A DNA stretch of 64,000 nt from Apteryx mantelli. Lineage: Eukaryota; Chordata; Aves; Apterygiformes; Apterygidae. The position numbers were made by a program, and so were the translations under genes. The notes below the pieces were generated by a model. The model did not search any database. It was not told where the DNA came from and saw only the letters and a list, made by a program, of their open reading frames with translations. Location: NCBI RefSeq assembly GCF_036417845.1, contig NC_089980.1, positions 66,276,501-66,340,500 on the forward strand. Reading direction: 5' to 3'. Below, in pieces: positions 26,199 to 37,035 of the stretch (positions are counted from its first letter, which is position 1; each line of letters begins with the position of its first letter).

Positions 26199-28507
26199 AG
26201 CACATTGCACAGGATTGCATCCAGGCAGGTTTTGAATATCTCCAGAGAAGGAGACTCCACAACCTCTCTGGGCAACCTGTTCCAGTGCTCTGTCACCCTC
26301 ACAGTGAAAAAGTATTTCCTCATGTTCAGATGGAACTGTCTGTGTTTCAGTTTGTGCCCGTTGCCTCACGTCCTGTCGCTCGGCACCACTGAAAAGAGTC
26401 TGGCTCCATCCTCTCGACACCCTCCCTTCAGATACTTGTACATGTTGATAAGATCTCCTCTCAGCCTTCTCTTCTCCAGGCTAAACAGGCCCAGCTCTCT
26501 CGGTCTTTCCTCATAAGAGAGATGCTCCAGTCCCCTAATCATCTTTGTGGCCCTTCGCTGGACTTGCTCCAGTAGTGCCACATCCCTCTTGTACTGGGGA
26601 GCCCAGAACTGGACGCAGTACTCCAGATGTGGCCTCACCAGGGCTGAGTAGAGGGGGAGGATCACCTCCCTCGACCTGCTGGCAACACTCTTCCTGATGC
26701 ACCCCAGGATACCATTGGCCTTCTTGGCCACAAGGGCACATCGCTGCCTCATGCTTAACTTGGTGTCCACCAGCACTCCCAGGTCCTTCTCCGCAGAGCT
26801 GCTTTCCAGCAGGTCAACCCCCAGGCTGTACTGGTGCAGGGGGTTATTCCTCCCCAGGTGCAGGACCCTGCACTTCCCTTTGTTGAACTTCATGAGGTTC
26901 CTCTCGGCCCACCTCTCCAGCCTGGCCAGGTCTCTCTGAATGGCAGCACAGCCCTCTGGGGTATCGGCCACTCCTCCCTGTTTTGTATCGTCGGCAAACT
27001 TGCTGAGGGTGCACTCTGTCCCTTCATCCAGGTCACTGATGAAGAAGTTGAACAAGACTGGACCCAGTACTGACCCCTGGGGGACACCGCTAGCTACAGG
27101 CCTCCAACTAGACTCTGTGCCGCTGATCACAACCCTCTGAGCTCTGCCATTCAGCCAGTTCTCAATCCACCTCACTGTCCACTCATCCAGCCCACACTTC
27201 CTGAGCTTCCCTATGAGGATGTTATGGGAGACAGTGTCGAAAGCCTTGCTGAAGTCGAGGTAGACAACATCCACTGCTCTCCCCTCATCTACCCAGCCAG
27301 TCATTCCATCATAGAAGGCTATCAGATTGGTTAGGCATGATTTCCCCTTGGTGAAGCCATGCTGACTACTCCTGATCACCTTCTTGTCCTCCACGTGCTT
27401 GGAGATGGCCTCCAGGATGAGCTGCTCCATCACCTTTCCAGGGATGCAGGTGAGGCTGACTGGCCTGTAGTTCCCTGGGTCCTCCTTCTTGCCCTTTTTG
27501 AAGACTGGGGTGACATTGGCTTTCTTCCAGTCTTCAGGCACCTCTCCTGTTCTCCATGACCTTTCCAAGATGATGGAGAGTGGCTTAGCCAGCTCCCTCA
27601 GCACTCGTGGGTGCATCCCATCAGGGCCCATGGATTTGTGGGTGTCAAGTTTGCTTAAATGATCTCTAACCCGATCCTCCTCCACCAAGGGAAAGTCTTC
27701 CTTTCTCCAGACTTTCTCTCTTGCCTCCAGGGTCTGGGGTTCCTGAGGGCTGGCCTGAGCAGTAAAGGCTGAAGCAAAGAAGGCATTCAGTAACTCTGCC
27801 TTCTCTGCATCCTTCGTCACCAGGGCACCCACCCCTTTCAGCAAAGGGCCCACATTTTCCCTAGTCTTCCTCTTGCTACTGATGTATTTGAAGAAGCCCT
27901 TCTTGTTGTCCTTGACATCTCTCACCAGATTTAATTCCAAATGGGCCTTAGCCTTCCTCGTCACATCCCTGCATACTCTGACAACGTTCCTATATTCCTC
28001 CCAAGTGGCCTGTCCCCCTTTCCACTTTCTGTATACTTCCTTCTTCTGCTTGAGTTTTGCCAGGAGCTCCTTGCTCATCCATGCAGGTCTCCTACCTCCT
28101 TTGCTTGACTTCCTACTCATAGGGATGCACCGCTCTTGAGCCAGGAGGAAGTGATGTTTGAATATTAACCAGCTCTCTTGAGCCCCCCTTCCTTCTAGGG
28201 CCCTAACCCATGGGATTCCTCCAAGTAGGTCCCTGAAGAGGCCAAAGTTTGCTCTCCTGAAGTCCAGGGTTGCGATCCTACTTGGTGCCCTGCTGCCTCC
28301 TCGCAGGATCCTGAACTCCACCATCTCATGGTCACTGCAGCCAAGGCAGCCCCTGACCTTCACATCTTCCACCAGTCCTTCTTTGTTTGTTAGTACCAGG
28401 TCCAGCAGCACACCTCTCCTTGTTGGCTCCTCCACCACCTGTGTCAAGAAGTTGTCACCAGTGCTCTGCAGGAACCTCCAGGACTGTTTGTGCCTAGCTG
28501 TGTTGTA
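26199..28507 (-). pseudogene. CR1 ORF2 (endonuclease C-terminus and reverse transcriptase), truncated
   Basis: This encodes the LINE replication protein that nicks target DNA and copies the element RNA. The frame is open from the truncation at about 28507 down to a TGA at 26366-26368. Counting from 28447, the end of the APE-type endonuclease is visible (CSDHEMVEF, catalytic-type SDH at 38-40). The reverse transcriptase then follows: NYRPVSLT near 327, QHGFTKGKS near 362, motif [10 protein letters not shown] at 396-404, motif [11 protein letters not shown] from 454, and motif C FADD at 484-487. The C-terminal LINE region continues to about residue 693. After the TGA, the same frame goes on for roughly 55 more codons of typical CR1 C-terminus ([17 protein letters not shown] onward) to a stop near 26199. 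The element lacks the endonuclease N-terminus and so is not autonomous, yet its catalytic reverse transcriptase residues are intact. Confidence 0.93.
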
Positions 28508-29259
28508 TAAATGCTAAATTATGCCTTATACAGAAAATTACTACAGGCAATCTCATTTTCATACTTAAAAAATAAAATACTTTATGTAATCCCATGGTTC
28601 ATAAGCTCATGTGTTTCCACTCCCACTGAATTGTCTTAACTCATGCTATACAATGTTTGGGACCAGGAGTGCCTTGCTACAGATTTGTAAAAGTGCTCAG
28701 GATAATGGGACTTTGATCTTGGTAATATTGCAATGAAGTATTGTAACTATTGTGTATTTATGTACATCTTATGCCTACACATGGAATATTTCTTTTCATA
28801 TGTTATTTATACAGAGCTGTTAAGTGCAGCAAAATCACACAGATGCCCCAGAGCTGCATGGTTGTTCACTTAAAATCTTACTCATTTAAATGGCACGTAT
28901 TTAGAGATGGCTCTTGGATTCTCCTTGGTAAAAATAGCGTGGTATATAAATACCCACAGAAATTATGGCTGAAGGGCCCTTGGAGGCTGCGTCTGGGCAA
29001 GCAACGGAGTGAAGACCTGTTCTGTGGCCCTGGGGACAAGTGCCATGGTGTAGTTGAATCCTCGTCCCCAGCACGGGGTGGCCACGTGGGACATTCCCTG
29101 GCCCACATGTCCCGGGGATGGTGCCCCACGCAAGGCAGTGCTCAGTTGGGGAGAGGGCTGGCAGCCTGGTGAGAGACCAGTGCTCGAGCCAGTGCCTGGC
29201 CCTGGGCAGCTTTTTGGGGACACATGTAACCTGAGAGACTCGTTTCCTTGCTGTCCAGG
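28508..29259. other. Intergenic spacer with a GC-rich patch
   Basis: Unique sequence between a young and an old CR1 copy. The part at about 28975-29225 is noticeably GC-rich, with short overlapping open frames on both strands that look compositional. No gene is recognised. Confidence 0.4.
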
Positions 29260-29690
29260 TGGGTGAATGCTCCCTGTAGAGTTCCTGAGAAATATTTGCC
29301 TTTTTCTTTCTGAAAAACTTCCAAAGATGTGGGTTTCACAGCCTCCCTAGGCAGTGTATTTTGCCATTTCACTATCCCTACTGTTGGAAAACTTTTCATC
29401 ATGTTTAATCAAAATCTCCTTTGCCTCAATTTAAGCTCATTATTTCTTGTGCTTGCCACATGAGATTGAGAGCACATTACTTTCCTCATCTCTATTGACA
29501 CTTCTGCATTTTTGAGACTAAATATTTCTAGATCCTTTAGTATTTCCTTATAGATTATTAAAGAAAGGACATGTCTTTTAGATCTCTGATCATTCTTGTT
29601 GCTTTTTCCCTATTTCTGTCAAATTGGTCCGATCTCTTCTGGAGTCTTGCATTCTTAACAGAGGCATTATCCACAGAATCTAGAACAGTA
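29260..29690 (-). mobile_element. Ancient CR1 LINE 3'-end fragment
   Basis: The + strand has the antisense order of the CR1 C-terminal coding region. It starts with 'gtgggtttcacagcctccctaggcag' (29330) and 'catcatgtttaatcaaaatctcctttgcc' (29396), with the 'tcattatttcttgtgcttg' block next. It continues to 'ttttagatctctgatcattcttgttgctttttccc' (29576-29610), corresponding to the region antisense to KMIRG. It carries many indels and stops and is much older than the CR1 at 26113-28507, so it is a separate insertion. The ends are approximate. Confidence 0.8.
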
Positions 29691-32600
29691 ATGTTACTTT
29701 ATGTGTCTTATAAACAATATTCTTATTTATACATCTTATTTATATATATGTTTTTCTCACCACAGCATGTTTATGACTCATGTTCAGTTTGTGATCTGGA
29801 TCCCGTTGGTCCATTTTGGTAGAACTGCTTTCAAAGTAGCTGTTTCAAATCATGTATTTGTGCAATTGATTACTGCAAGCTAACATGAAATATCTGAATT
29901 TCTTTTATGGAATTGCACTATGTTATATGTGATATATATACAAACTGATGAACTAGTTTAGCTGCTGCTCTACATTCTGCTGAACACCCTTCTGTAATGC
30001 TTGCATCCCCCATGTTCTTCATTTATTAGATTTTGCATAGTAACTTGGAATATTCTTAAGGTTAGAAAAGTATGTTCATCACTCTTGCAAAAATCCTTTG
30101 GAAAAAGGCACTTGAGCAGTAGAACTTGTTCTGCTCTGGTCCTCATTTTGCTCTCTATTCCAGCTGTGCTGGGGACAGTTTCAGAGTTTGCCGATAACTT
30201 TGAATAGCTAGTCCTCTTGATTGTTATGTGCCCTCCAACAAAGTAGCTTTTAGCTTGAAAGAACAGACACTAGGATGGAATCAATCACTTATTACTCTTC
30301 ATAACTCTGTGCTCTTCACAATGCTTATTATAGCCATCAAGACCACAGGCTCCTTCCACCCTAAACAGCCAAGCAGTATTCCCATATTTTCCATATGAGG
30401 CAACTGAGAACTTGGGGAGTTCAGCTTATCATTCTTGTTCCACAACCAAGAACAGGGCCCAGGCTTTTTATCCATGCCATTTTCGAATGGTCCTGAAGCT
30501 AACTCTGCATATGTCCCTCTGCAGAATGCTTCAAGATGCACAGATGAGAGGACATTACACAAAGCAGGACTATTGGCACACAAATTTCTAAGTGACCGCT
30601 TTCTGCTCTAATCTTCATTCAGGCTCAAACATTTTATCTGTGTCACTGATTTTTTCCCTTTGTATTATACCAAAGGGTTAATATTTCCATGTAAGCAGAG
30701 TGAGACTCAAGGGCAAAACAACAATCAATATTACTACAGGCTCTGGGATGTTAATTGTCCAGCCCTGCTTTGCGGTCTGTTTTGCTGTTGTTTTTTTCAG
30801 ATCTTTTCCTTTATTGATTCCCTACCTCCCCACCAATCCCTTCCATAAAAAAGGAAGGCTGTCCACATCTTTCTAAGTGAGAGTGACAGCTTGGGTGGTG
30901 GCGCTCAGACAAACAGTCATGGATTATTTGGATCAGGAATTGGTGATGTTATTGAGGGTTCAAGGAAACAGAGTTCATCTACTTTTTGTTTATTTGCTAC
31001 CCACCCTTAGCACCAAATACTTCTTTTTACTGAGTAGAGCCTGTGTGTCCTAACATGGTCAAACAGCACTCACCAGAGATACGCAGAGATGTTTTTGATA
31101 CTCAGGAATGCTCTGAATTTGTCTGCTCTTTGAGACCCAACAGCAGGCATCCAGACTGCCCAGCTCGGCAAATTGGAGCCCTTCCAGAGAAACCACCTGC
31201 TCAAGAGGACCTGATGCCTGCTCTCCGTCTGCCCCTGCCACTAAGAGCAGTGGGGAGGGCTGGGGGCTGAATGGTACGTGGGGCCCATGCAGGCTGCTGA
31301 GAAGTGCACCCAGGAGGAGCCCCTGGCAGCACGTGCACCCAAGGTGTCGCTGACATGGGCTGGTCAGCCAGAGGCAGTCCTGGAGGAGGAAACAAGCCTC
31401 CTACGGACAACTAGTATAGAGGGGTGGCTAATTAGCCTTCTCTGGGAATGGCTATATGGAGTTAACATGTGGTCCTGCACTATGTGTGCAAGATGAGAGT
31501 CTGGAAAAGTCCCACCTCAGAGGAACACCCATTGGTATACGCCTTTAGGGCATTGCAAACACCAGCCACTCCTGTTGGAGAAGAGAAATGAGGCTACAGT
31601 CACACGTCATTCTTGATCTCTGCTCTGAGACAGGAAGAGGTTACCATCATGCCCATTTACTTTGTAGAAGATAATGTGTAACATGCAAATCTGTGTTTCT
31701 TCTATTCTTTCTCTCTTCTCATGTAGTAGTCACTTCGTGCCCAAATGTAGCTTGGACTGTGTGATTCATGAGTGTCCGACCATCTTATTTCGAAATGCAA
31801 CAGTCTTCCAAAGCTTCATTATCAGAGCGTCTCAAGCTATAAAAATATTATATAATAACCAAAAGGAACCAGAGCAAACACTCCAATGTAACAAATATTT
31901 GCTTTGTGTCATTAGTTTATCAACAACTAGTACAAGCATTACTGATTGCACCACAGGTATGACAGCTGGGGCTGAACAACAAACCAGTGATATCTCCTTT
32001 TTAATAAAGGGTAAAGAGAAAAAGGTAGCCATTTGTGACAAGTATTTGTAAAAATCAGACTCTGCAGAGCTCTTTAGTGGAGGCAAAACAAACTAGAAAA
32101 GTAGCTCTTTGGAGTATTAGAAGGATGGCTGCAAAAACAAAGGCTCTGTCATGCTTAGAATAACAGATTATGGTAAACACAGTGTCTTTGGAGTATGGAA
32201 CATCAATATCACAAACTGATGAAAAATGACTGAAAATGAAAACAAAATGATAATATGTCTGGGGGACAAGGAAGTTACCATTGAGAGGGAGGGGCACTAA
32301 TTAGGACAGGCAAAGTAAAAAATCACTCAGAGACACAGAGCCCATTAACAGCACATTGCCCCAGGCTAAATTTAAACAAGAGGCACAAAAATGACAGTTA
32401 TAAACCATCTGACATACATGGGCTGCCACTGTGATGGAAACAAAGCTCAGTTCTGCTGTTGTTTGTGAATTGTGGCCATATTCCCAAGAACCATTTTTGC
32501 TTGTTGATGGGGAGAATGGCAACCCTGAACCTGTGAAGGCAATGCACAAGTGAGACCCCCGTACCCAAACCCGGGGAGTGAAAGCCCCTAGGTGCTGAGT

Positions 32601-33522
32601 GTGATGTCAGGGCTCATTGCTGATGGAATGCTTTTCTTGCATAAAAATAACATTAAATCACTTGGGACAGTATCTTCAGACTCTTCAGGTGCAGTCACCA
32701 GAAATTCAACAGTCACCAAGACTGACTATCTGTTTGATGAAAATTTAGAATAATCGTGAGAAAGGGAAGCCCTATGACAGTGTATATTGCTAGTGTGTCT
32801 GTAGCAAAGTATCATGGCTCATCAACAAAGATGCCACACAGAGCTCTTAGTAGACAGAGACTGCCTACCATTGCAGAAATAATGGAGTCTATCATTACAA
32901 ACTTATGAGAGTCCGCAAGCCAAGGAATACAAAAGTGAGTTAATTTCTATGACTCTGAGTACATATAAAAGCTAATATGCATATCAAGAAGGAAATAAAA
33001 TCACAAACTGGTGTGTATTTTGCAGTTTAAACAGTTCTGGGTCACTGAAAATCTCTAGTTAATGACCAGGCTATGGGTCTTCAACTCAACTCTAAATTCC
33101 TCCTGAGTACATGATCATGTAAAGCAGAAACCATCAAAATGACATACATGTGAATCCCGTAAAGAGCAAATGCCTCAGGAAAATACCAGATACTAAACTG
33201 AATGAGATTTCATAACACATACACATTATTTCAGAGTTCAGCAACTTTTTATTTCCAAAGTTATTCAGAAAAGAAGACGGAAACATCTAAGAGAGGCTGT
33301 TATGAAACAGTGGAAGGCCACGGAAAAGAGGCAAACTGGAAGGCTCCTTCCTTTGAGCAGTTCCTGAAGAGGGAAAACTTGTGGAACTTATCAACAGCAA
33401 AGAGTGTCATAAGAAAGACAGGGTCTTGTTTGATAGCATAGGAAATACGTGTATTTAGACTATCACTGAGCATAACAAGCCTAAACTTTATTTTCTAAAT
33501 GACATAATAGAGAAGAAGCTTT

Positions 33523-33560
33523 TAGCCACAGATGTGAGTCAGCAATGACATCTGTGGCTA
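33523..33560. repeat. Perfect inverted repeat (hairpin potential)
   Basis: The arms tagccacagatgt (33523-33535) and acatctgtggcta (33548-33560) are exact reverse complements separated by 12 bases. Possible origins are a remnant of a very small foldback element, a paired transcription factor site or chance. No longer terminal repeats or target duplication are visible. Confidence 0.8.
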
Positions 33561-35788
33561 GCACTGACTGAAGTGTCAATTGTTTAGGAAGAGCATATAT
33601 CTGATATCAACCTGGGTTACTAAAGGTGAATACATGATCAATGCTCAGGGTCCTGAACTGTCAGGGGTCACTGCGTGAGCCTCCTGAAAAAATAGTCCAG
33701 CTGGCCTTTAATATTTTCCTTCAAATGCCTGGGAAGCAGGTTAGGACCATGCAATATGTGCATGGGAAGAGGATACAGTTTCATGTTGCTTATATTCACA
33801 GAGATTCCTATATCTGTTCTTTGGGAAAAAAGCATGGGGAAATGCAGGTAATGCAAGTGTTACTCTGACTTTAGTGTTTCCTAATTCATGCTATCTGTTC
33901 TTCTCTACTTACCTTGAGCCTCTCACTCTTCATTTCACCTAATGCAATTTTCTTGCAAGAGAAACTGGAACATGATCACACTGACAGAGCACATCAGTGG
34001 CATCATACTCTGGCTTCCCTTTGGTTTTATTGATCAGCCATTAGCTTTACATGAAATGCATCACTATGATTGTGATTTGGCTGCTGGAAGACCCTTGCCT
34101 ATGAAGCCTGGTCTCTTATCCCCTGAATTCATTCTTCGAGATAGGTTTGAAATTGGGGCTGAAGGGTTGGGAAAGGTTCTTCCTCCCTCCCGCCACATTA
34201 ACTCTTTTCTTTATTATGGACGTAATCATTAATAGTTCTATCATGCTTTTGAAAAGTATTCACTAGGAAACTTCCGTAGCTTCTTACTCCAAGAAATGCT
34301 CTCATACGCCTCCAGATACTCAGGAGTAAAGTAGAGATTGTGCCCACTCAGTGTTGCATTGCTCATTCCCAGGATGTTAACAGATCTAAACGTTTTTGCT
34401 CAACTTTGACTTTTAAACAACTAGATCTTTTTTTCCAGTAAAGCAAAACTGTTGCAATAAAAATTCTTGACAGTGCTTTTTGCCTGGGCTTCCTGAGGAA
34501 TGCACTTTCTTTAAAAACTGAATGAAAACCCAATGGCACATAAAACTGCCTTATGAAAATGCTGACCGTTCTACCAGTTCCTCATCCACCCACATTTACC
34601 AACCACTACGCATTATGTTAAAAGTGTAACTTTAAAATGATAACCTCTGAGGACATGATTTTGAATCTCCAGCACCTCATTTTCTGCTTTAAGAGTGTTG
34701 GTGGAAGTGCTATTTGAATAGAGGTGTCAACTCTCTAATGTCTGCAGTGATTATTATAACCTGTTACTATAGGATTGAAAGAGTCCTTCAGTTAAGACTT
34801 TATGGATTCTCACACTCGGAGTCAGTGAGCACATTTCAGTCATCTGTACACCAGGAAATAAAAATCTCAGTATTTTCCATCCAGGTACTGCCTTGAGCCT
34901 TTGGCTCAGTGTGGAACATCTCAGTGTTCTTTTGGCTGCAGAAAATATCCTGTTACGGTCACAGTTTGGGTATTCCTGCTTTATATTCCATGGGTGCGTA
35001 TAATCCTTAGAATAGGTTTAAAATGTCTCTCATGTAATATTTACCTCCTGTTTTCACTAATTCATTTATTTCTCAGAAAACTATTGAATTGCAGCAAATT
35101 CCAACAAATGAAAATAAACTCAGTCTATCAGTGTTTTATAAAGACGAAAATGTTTCTGCTCTCAATAGGAAAGTTTCAAATTCTCTGGCTGCAAACCTCA
35201 GGACCAGACTTTCAATATGACATGCAAAGCTTAAGACTCAAATTACAGGCCACTCCAAAACCAAAAGTTTAAAAGACAGCCGCTTCCCTCTTTTAAAAAC
35301 TCTTCATATTTTTGGTTTCTCTGAGAACAAATTGTTGACAATGATACTTTCTTACTCTATTTACCCAAACAGAGTTATAAAAGCTGGGCAGCACTATACA
35401 GCCGCAGCTGAAAGTCCAGATTTGTTTGGATAGTGGTTGAGAAGATTGCAGAGGTGACAGGGCAGACTCCTTGCATAAAGTCAGACTTGTGGGATGTGGC
35501 TTTCTTTCAAGCTCTGCCCACAGCCCAGGCCTCAGGAGTGATCTCCACTGATGCCAAACTGCAGTTGGCCAGTACCTCCGAAAATTATTTGGTCCCTAAA
35601 TGCAGATAAGGAGCTTAACTTTATACGCTTTGCTTTGAAGAATTAGCTTTTTTCTTAGATGAAAATCTGAAAGCTCTCACATCATTTAAGACCAATAATG
35701 AGATTTTAGCTCTTGATCATATTAGATTATGATCTTTTTAGCAGTGCAGACTGAGTTTCACCTAAGACAGATTGTACTGGACTCAAAT

Positions 35789-35810
35789 GCCTCATGTTAG
35801 CCTCATGTTA
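35789..35810. repeat. 11-bp perfect tandem duplication
   Basis: The unit gcctcatgtta is present twice in direct succession. Confidence 0.85.
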
Positions 35811-36548
35811 AACAGTGTGTCGAAAGCAGAGAAGCGGTTGAAATGCTATCAATATCACATGGCCCTAATAATGACAAGGATCTGATGGAAGAAACATCCA
35901 GGTGGTTATAACTGGCCCCATTCCCCACACAGGGTTCCCCTGTACCCCTTGCATATGCAACGCCTCCTCCCCTAGATTTGGTCAGTGCGTGTGGAGGGGA
36001 TGCTATTTCTCTCTTGGCAGCAACACCTGAGCTTTGGGACTAGGTGCATTCCCAGTCCCAGGTCTGCACGTGCACGGGGCTGTCTCCCGCCCTGCAGCAA
36101 AGGCAAACCTCTTCACTAACAGTGACACCTGGGGGCCTCCAACCGGCGTCTGAGCGATGACAGCTTGCTACTTGTGACCATAGGCAGATTTTGATGCGTG
36201 TGAGGGGACGCTGGTGATTTCACTCCATGCCTCCTGGGAGAGGCCAAGCTATCACGCTGAATGGGACCACCAACGCTAAATGGCATCTTGTGCAAACGGC
36301 TAATTGTTGCAAAAATTGCTTGAAATACTTGCCTTCTGTTTGGGTTCACTGCCACGAACCCATTCATCTTCCCCCGGGGAGAAGAAAGCGGTCGCGTTCA
36401 GCATGTTAATGCTTCAGTAAGCAGCGGTATGATATTGATGAGCGTGCACAATAGGGCAAGACTGCCTTTGCTTTAAAGAACAAAAAAAAAGACCCCCCCC
36501 TCAAGGGGGTAAGGACCCGGCCTCAGGCGGGCGTTTCGGAAGCCCGGA

Positions 36549-36747
36549 GGCGGGGCGGCGGGCCGGGCGGGCCAGCGCTGTCCCCGCCCCGCCGGTGTGG
36601 GAGGGCCCCCCGCGGCGGGGCGGCCGCGCCGCCGGGCCATGAGCGCCTTTAAACGGCAGGTGCGGGGGAGCCGGGCACACGCGCCGGCGGCGACGGCGGG
36701 CGGCGCCTTTCGGCTCGGCTCGGCTCGGCTCGGCGGCGGAGCGGAGC
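36549..36747 (+). promoter_or_regulatory. TATA-less GC-box promoter and 5' UTR of PPP1R14C
   Basis: Three Sp1-type GC boxes are visible: ggcggggcgg at 36549-36558, ccccgccccgcc at 36582-36593 and ggcggggcgg at 36614-36623. I see no TATA box at a useful distance. The start site cannot be fixed from sequence and is probably dispersed, as in most CpG island promoters. The region just before the start codon holds four copies of cggct (36711-36730). An ATG at 36639, with a purine at -3, lies out of frame with the main start. Confidence 0.65.
36711..36730 (+). repeat. (CGGCT)4 pentanucleotide repeat in the 5' UTR
   Basis: Four perfect cggct units sit 17 bases upstream of the PPP1R14C start codon. 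They pass into cggcgg triplets, making a GC-rich segment prone to replication slippage and RNA structure. Confidence 0.9.
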
Positions 36748-37029
36748 ATGTCGGTGGCGACCGGGGGCAGCGAGGCGGCGGCGGCGGCGGCGGCGGCGGG
36801 CGGCGGCGGCGGGAGCCGCGTTTTCTTCCAGAGCCCCCGCGGCGGCGGCGGCGGCGGGAGCGGCGGCTCCTCCCGGGAGGACTCGGTGTCGGCGGCGGTG
36901 GTGCAGGTCCAGCAGCGGCGCCACCAGCAGGGCAAAGTGACGGTGAAATACGATCGGAAGGAGCTGCGGAAGCGGCTGGTGCTGGAGGAGTGGATCGTGG
37001 AGCAGCTCGGGCAGCTCTACGGCTGCGAG
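36748..37029 (+). CDS. PPP1R14C: PPP1R14C exon 1 (KEPI, PKC-activated PP1 inhibitor)
   Basis: This is the first coding exon of a PP1 inhibitor of the CPI-17/PPP1R14 family. It encodes 94 residues starting MSVATGGSEA. The start has A at -3 and matches the known vertebrate N-terminus. A low-complexity lead (Ala8 at 10-17, Gly5 at 18-22, RVFFQSPRG at 24-32, Gly6 at 32-37) is followed by the family's inhibitory segment, with KVTVKYDRKELRKRL at 63-77. Thr65 corresponds to human Thr73, the PKC site whose phosphorylation turns the protein into a strong PP1 inhibitor. WIVEQLGQLYGCE (82-94) ends the exon, followed at once by the splice donor gtgcgg. Human KEPI has about 165 residues; the remaining acidic and helical C-terminal part, beginning with EEEMPEVE in human, must be encoded by exons outside the window. 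The N-terminus is shorter than in human between the SPRG and KVTVKYDR parts. The assignment over the paralogues PPP1R14A, B and D rests on the N-terminal MSVATG and RVFFQSPRG features. Confidence 0.95.
36780..36860 (+). repeat. GGC/GCG triplet runs coding for Ala and Gly tracts
   Basis: Runs of gcg and ggc triplets encode the Ala8-Gly5 stretch and a Gly6 stretch in PPP1R14C exon 1. Such tracts vary in length between species and can be polymorphic. Confidence 0.85.
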
Positions 37030-37035
37030 GTGCGG
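37030..37035 (+). other. PPP1R14C: Splice donor of PPP1R14C exon 1
   Basis: The exon sequence ggctgcgag is followed by gtgcgg. The split lies exactly after codon 94, consistent with a phase-0 intron after the GCE residues where family members share an exon boundary. Reading through gives Arg/Gly-rich sequence unrelated to the family, ending at a stop at 37201-37203. Confidence 0.88.

Larger units (their letters stand above)
26113..28507 (-). mobile_element. Young 5'-truncated CR1 LINE retrotransposon (avian type)
   Basis: This is a non-LTR retrotransposon on the minus strand. Its 3' end lies at 26113 and carries two copies of the CR1 octamer (ATCACAGA on the + strand, 26113-26128), the 3' hairpin/repeat tail used in target-primed reverse transcription. 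The next bases (ctgaggttggaagggacctctgg) are the hallmark avian CR1 3' UTR. The coding part reads upstream to about 28507, where similarity stops inside the endonuclease domain, so ORF1, the 5' UTR and most of the endonuclease are missing. The 5' truncation is typical of LINE insertion. There is little decay, and the frame stays open through the whole reverse transcriptase, indicating a comparatively recent insertion. No convincing target duplication is visible, as is usual for CR1. Confidence 0.96.
29691..36499. other. Upstream flank of PPP1R14C, no gene recognised
   Basis: Unique AT-rich sequence with a perfect 13-bp inverted repeat at 33523-33560 and an 11-bp tandem duplication at 35789-35810. 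No coding exon is supported. Distal regulatory elements of PPP1R14C could lie here, but nothing specific can be read. Confidence 0.4.

Noticed and set aside
26697..28139. Several + strand open frames of 60-90 residues inside the CR1
   Set aside because: They are antisense to the CR1 ORF2, which carries all recognisable reverse transcriptase motifs.
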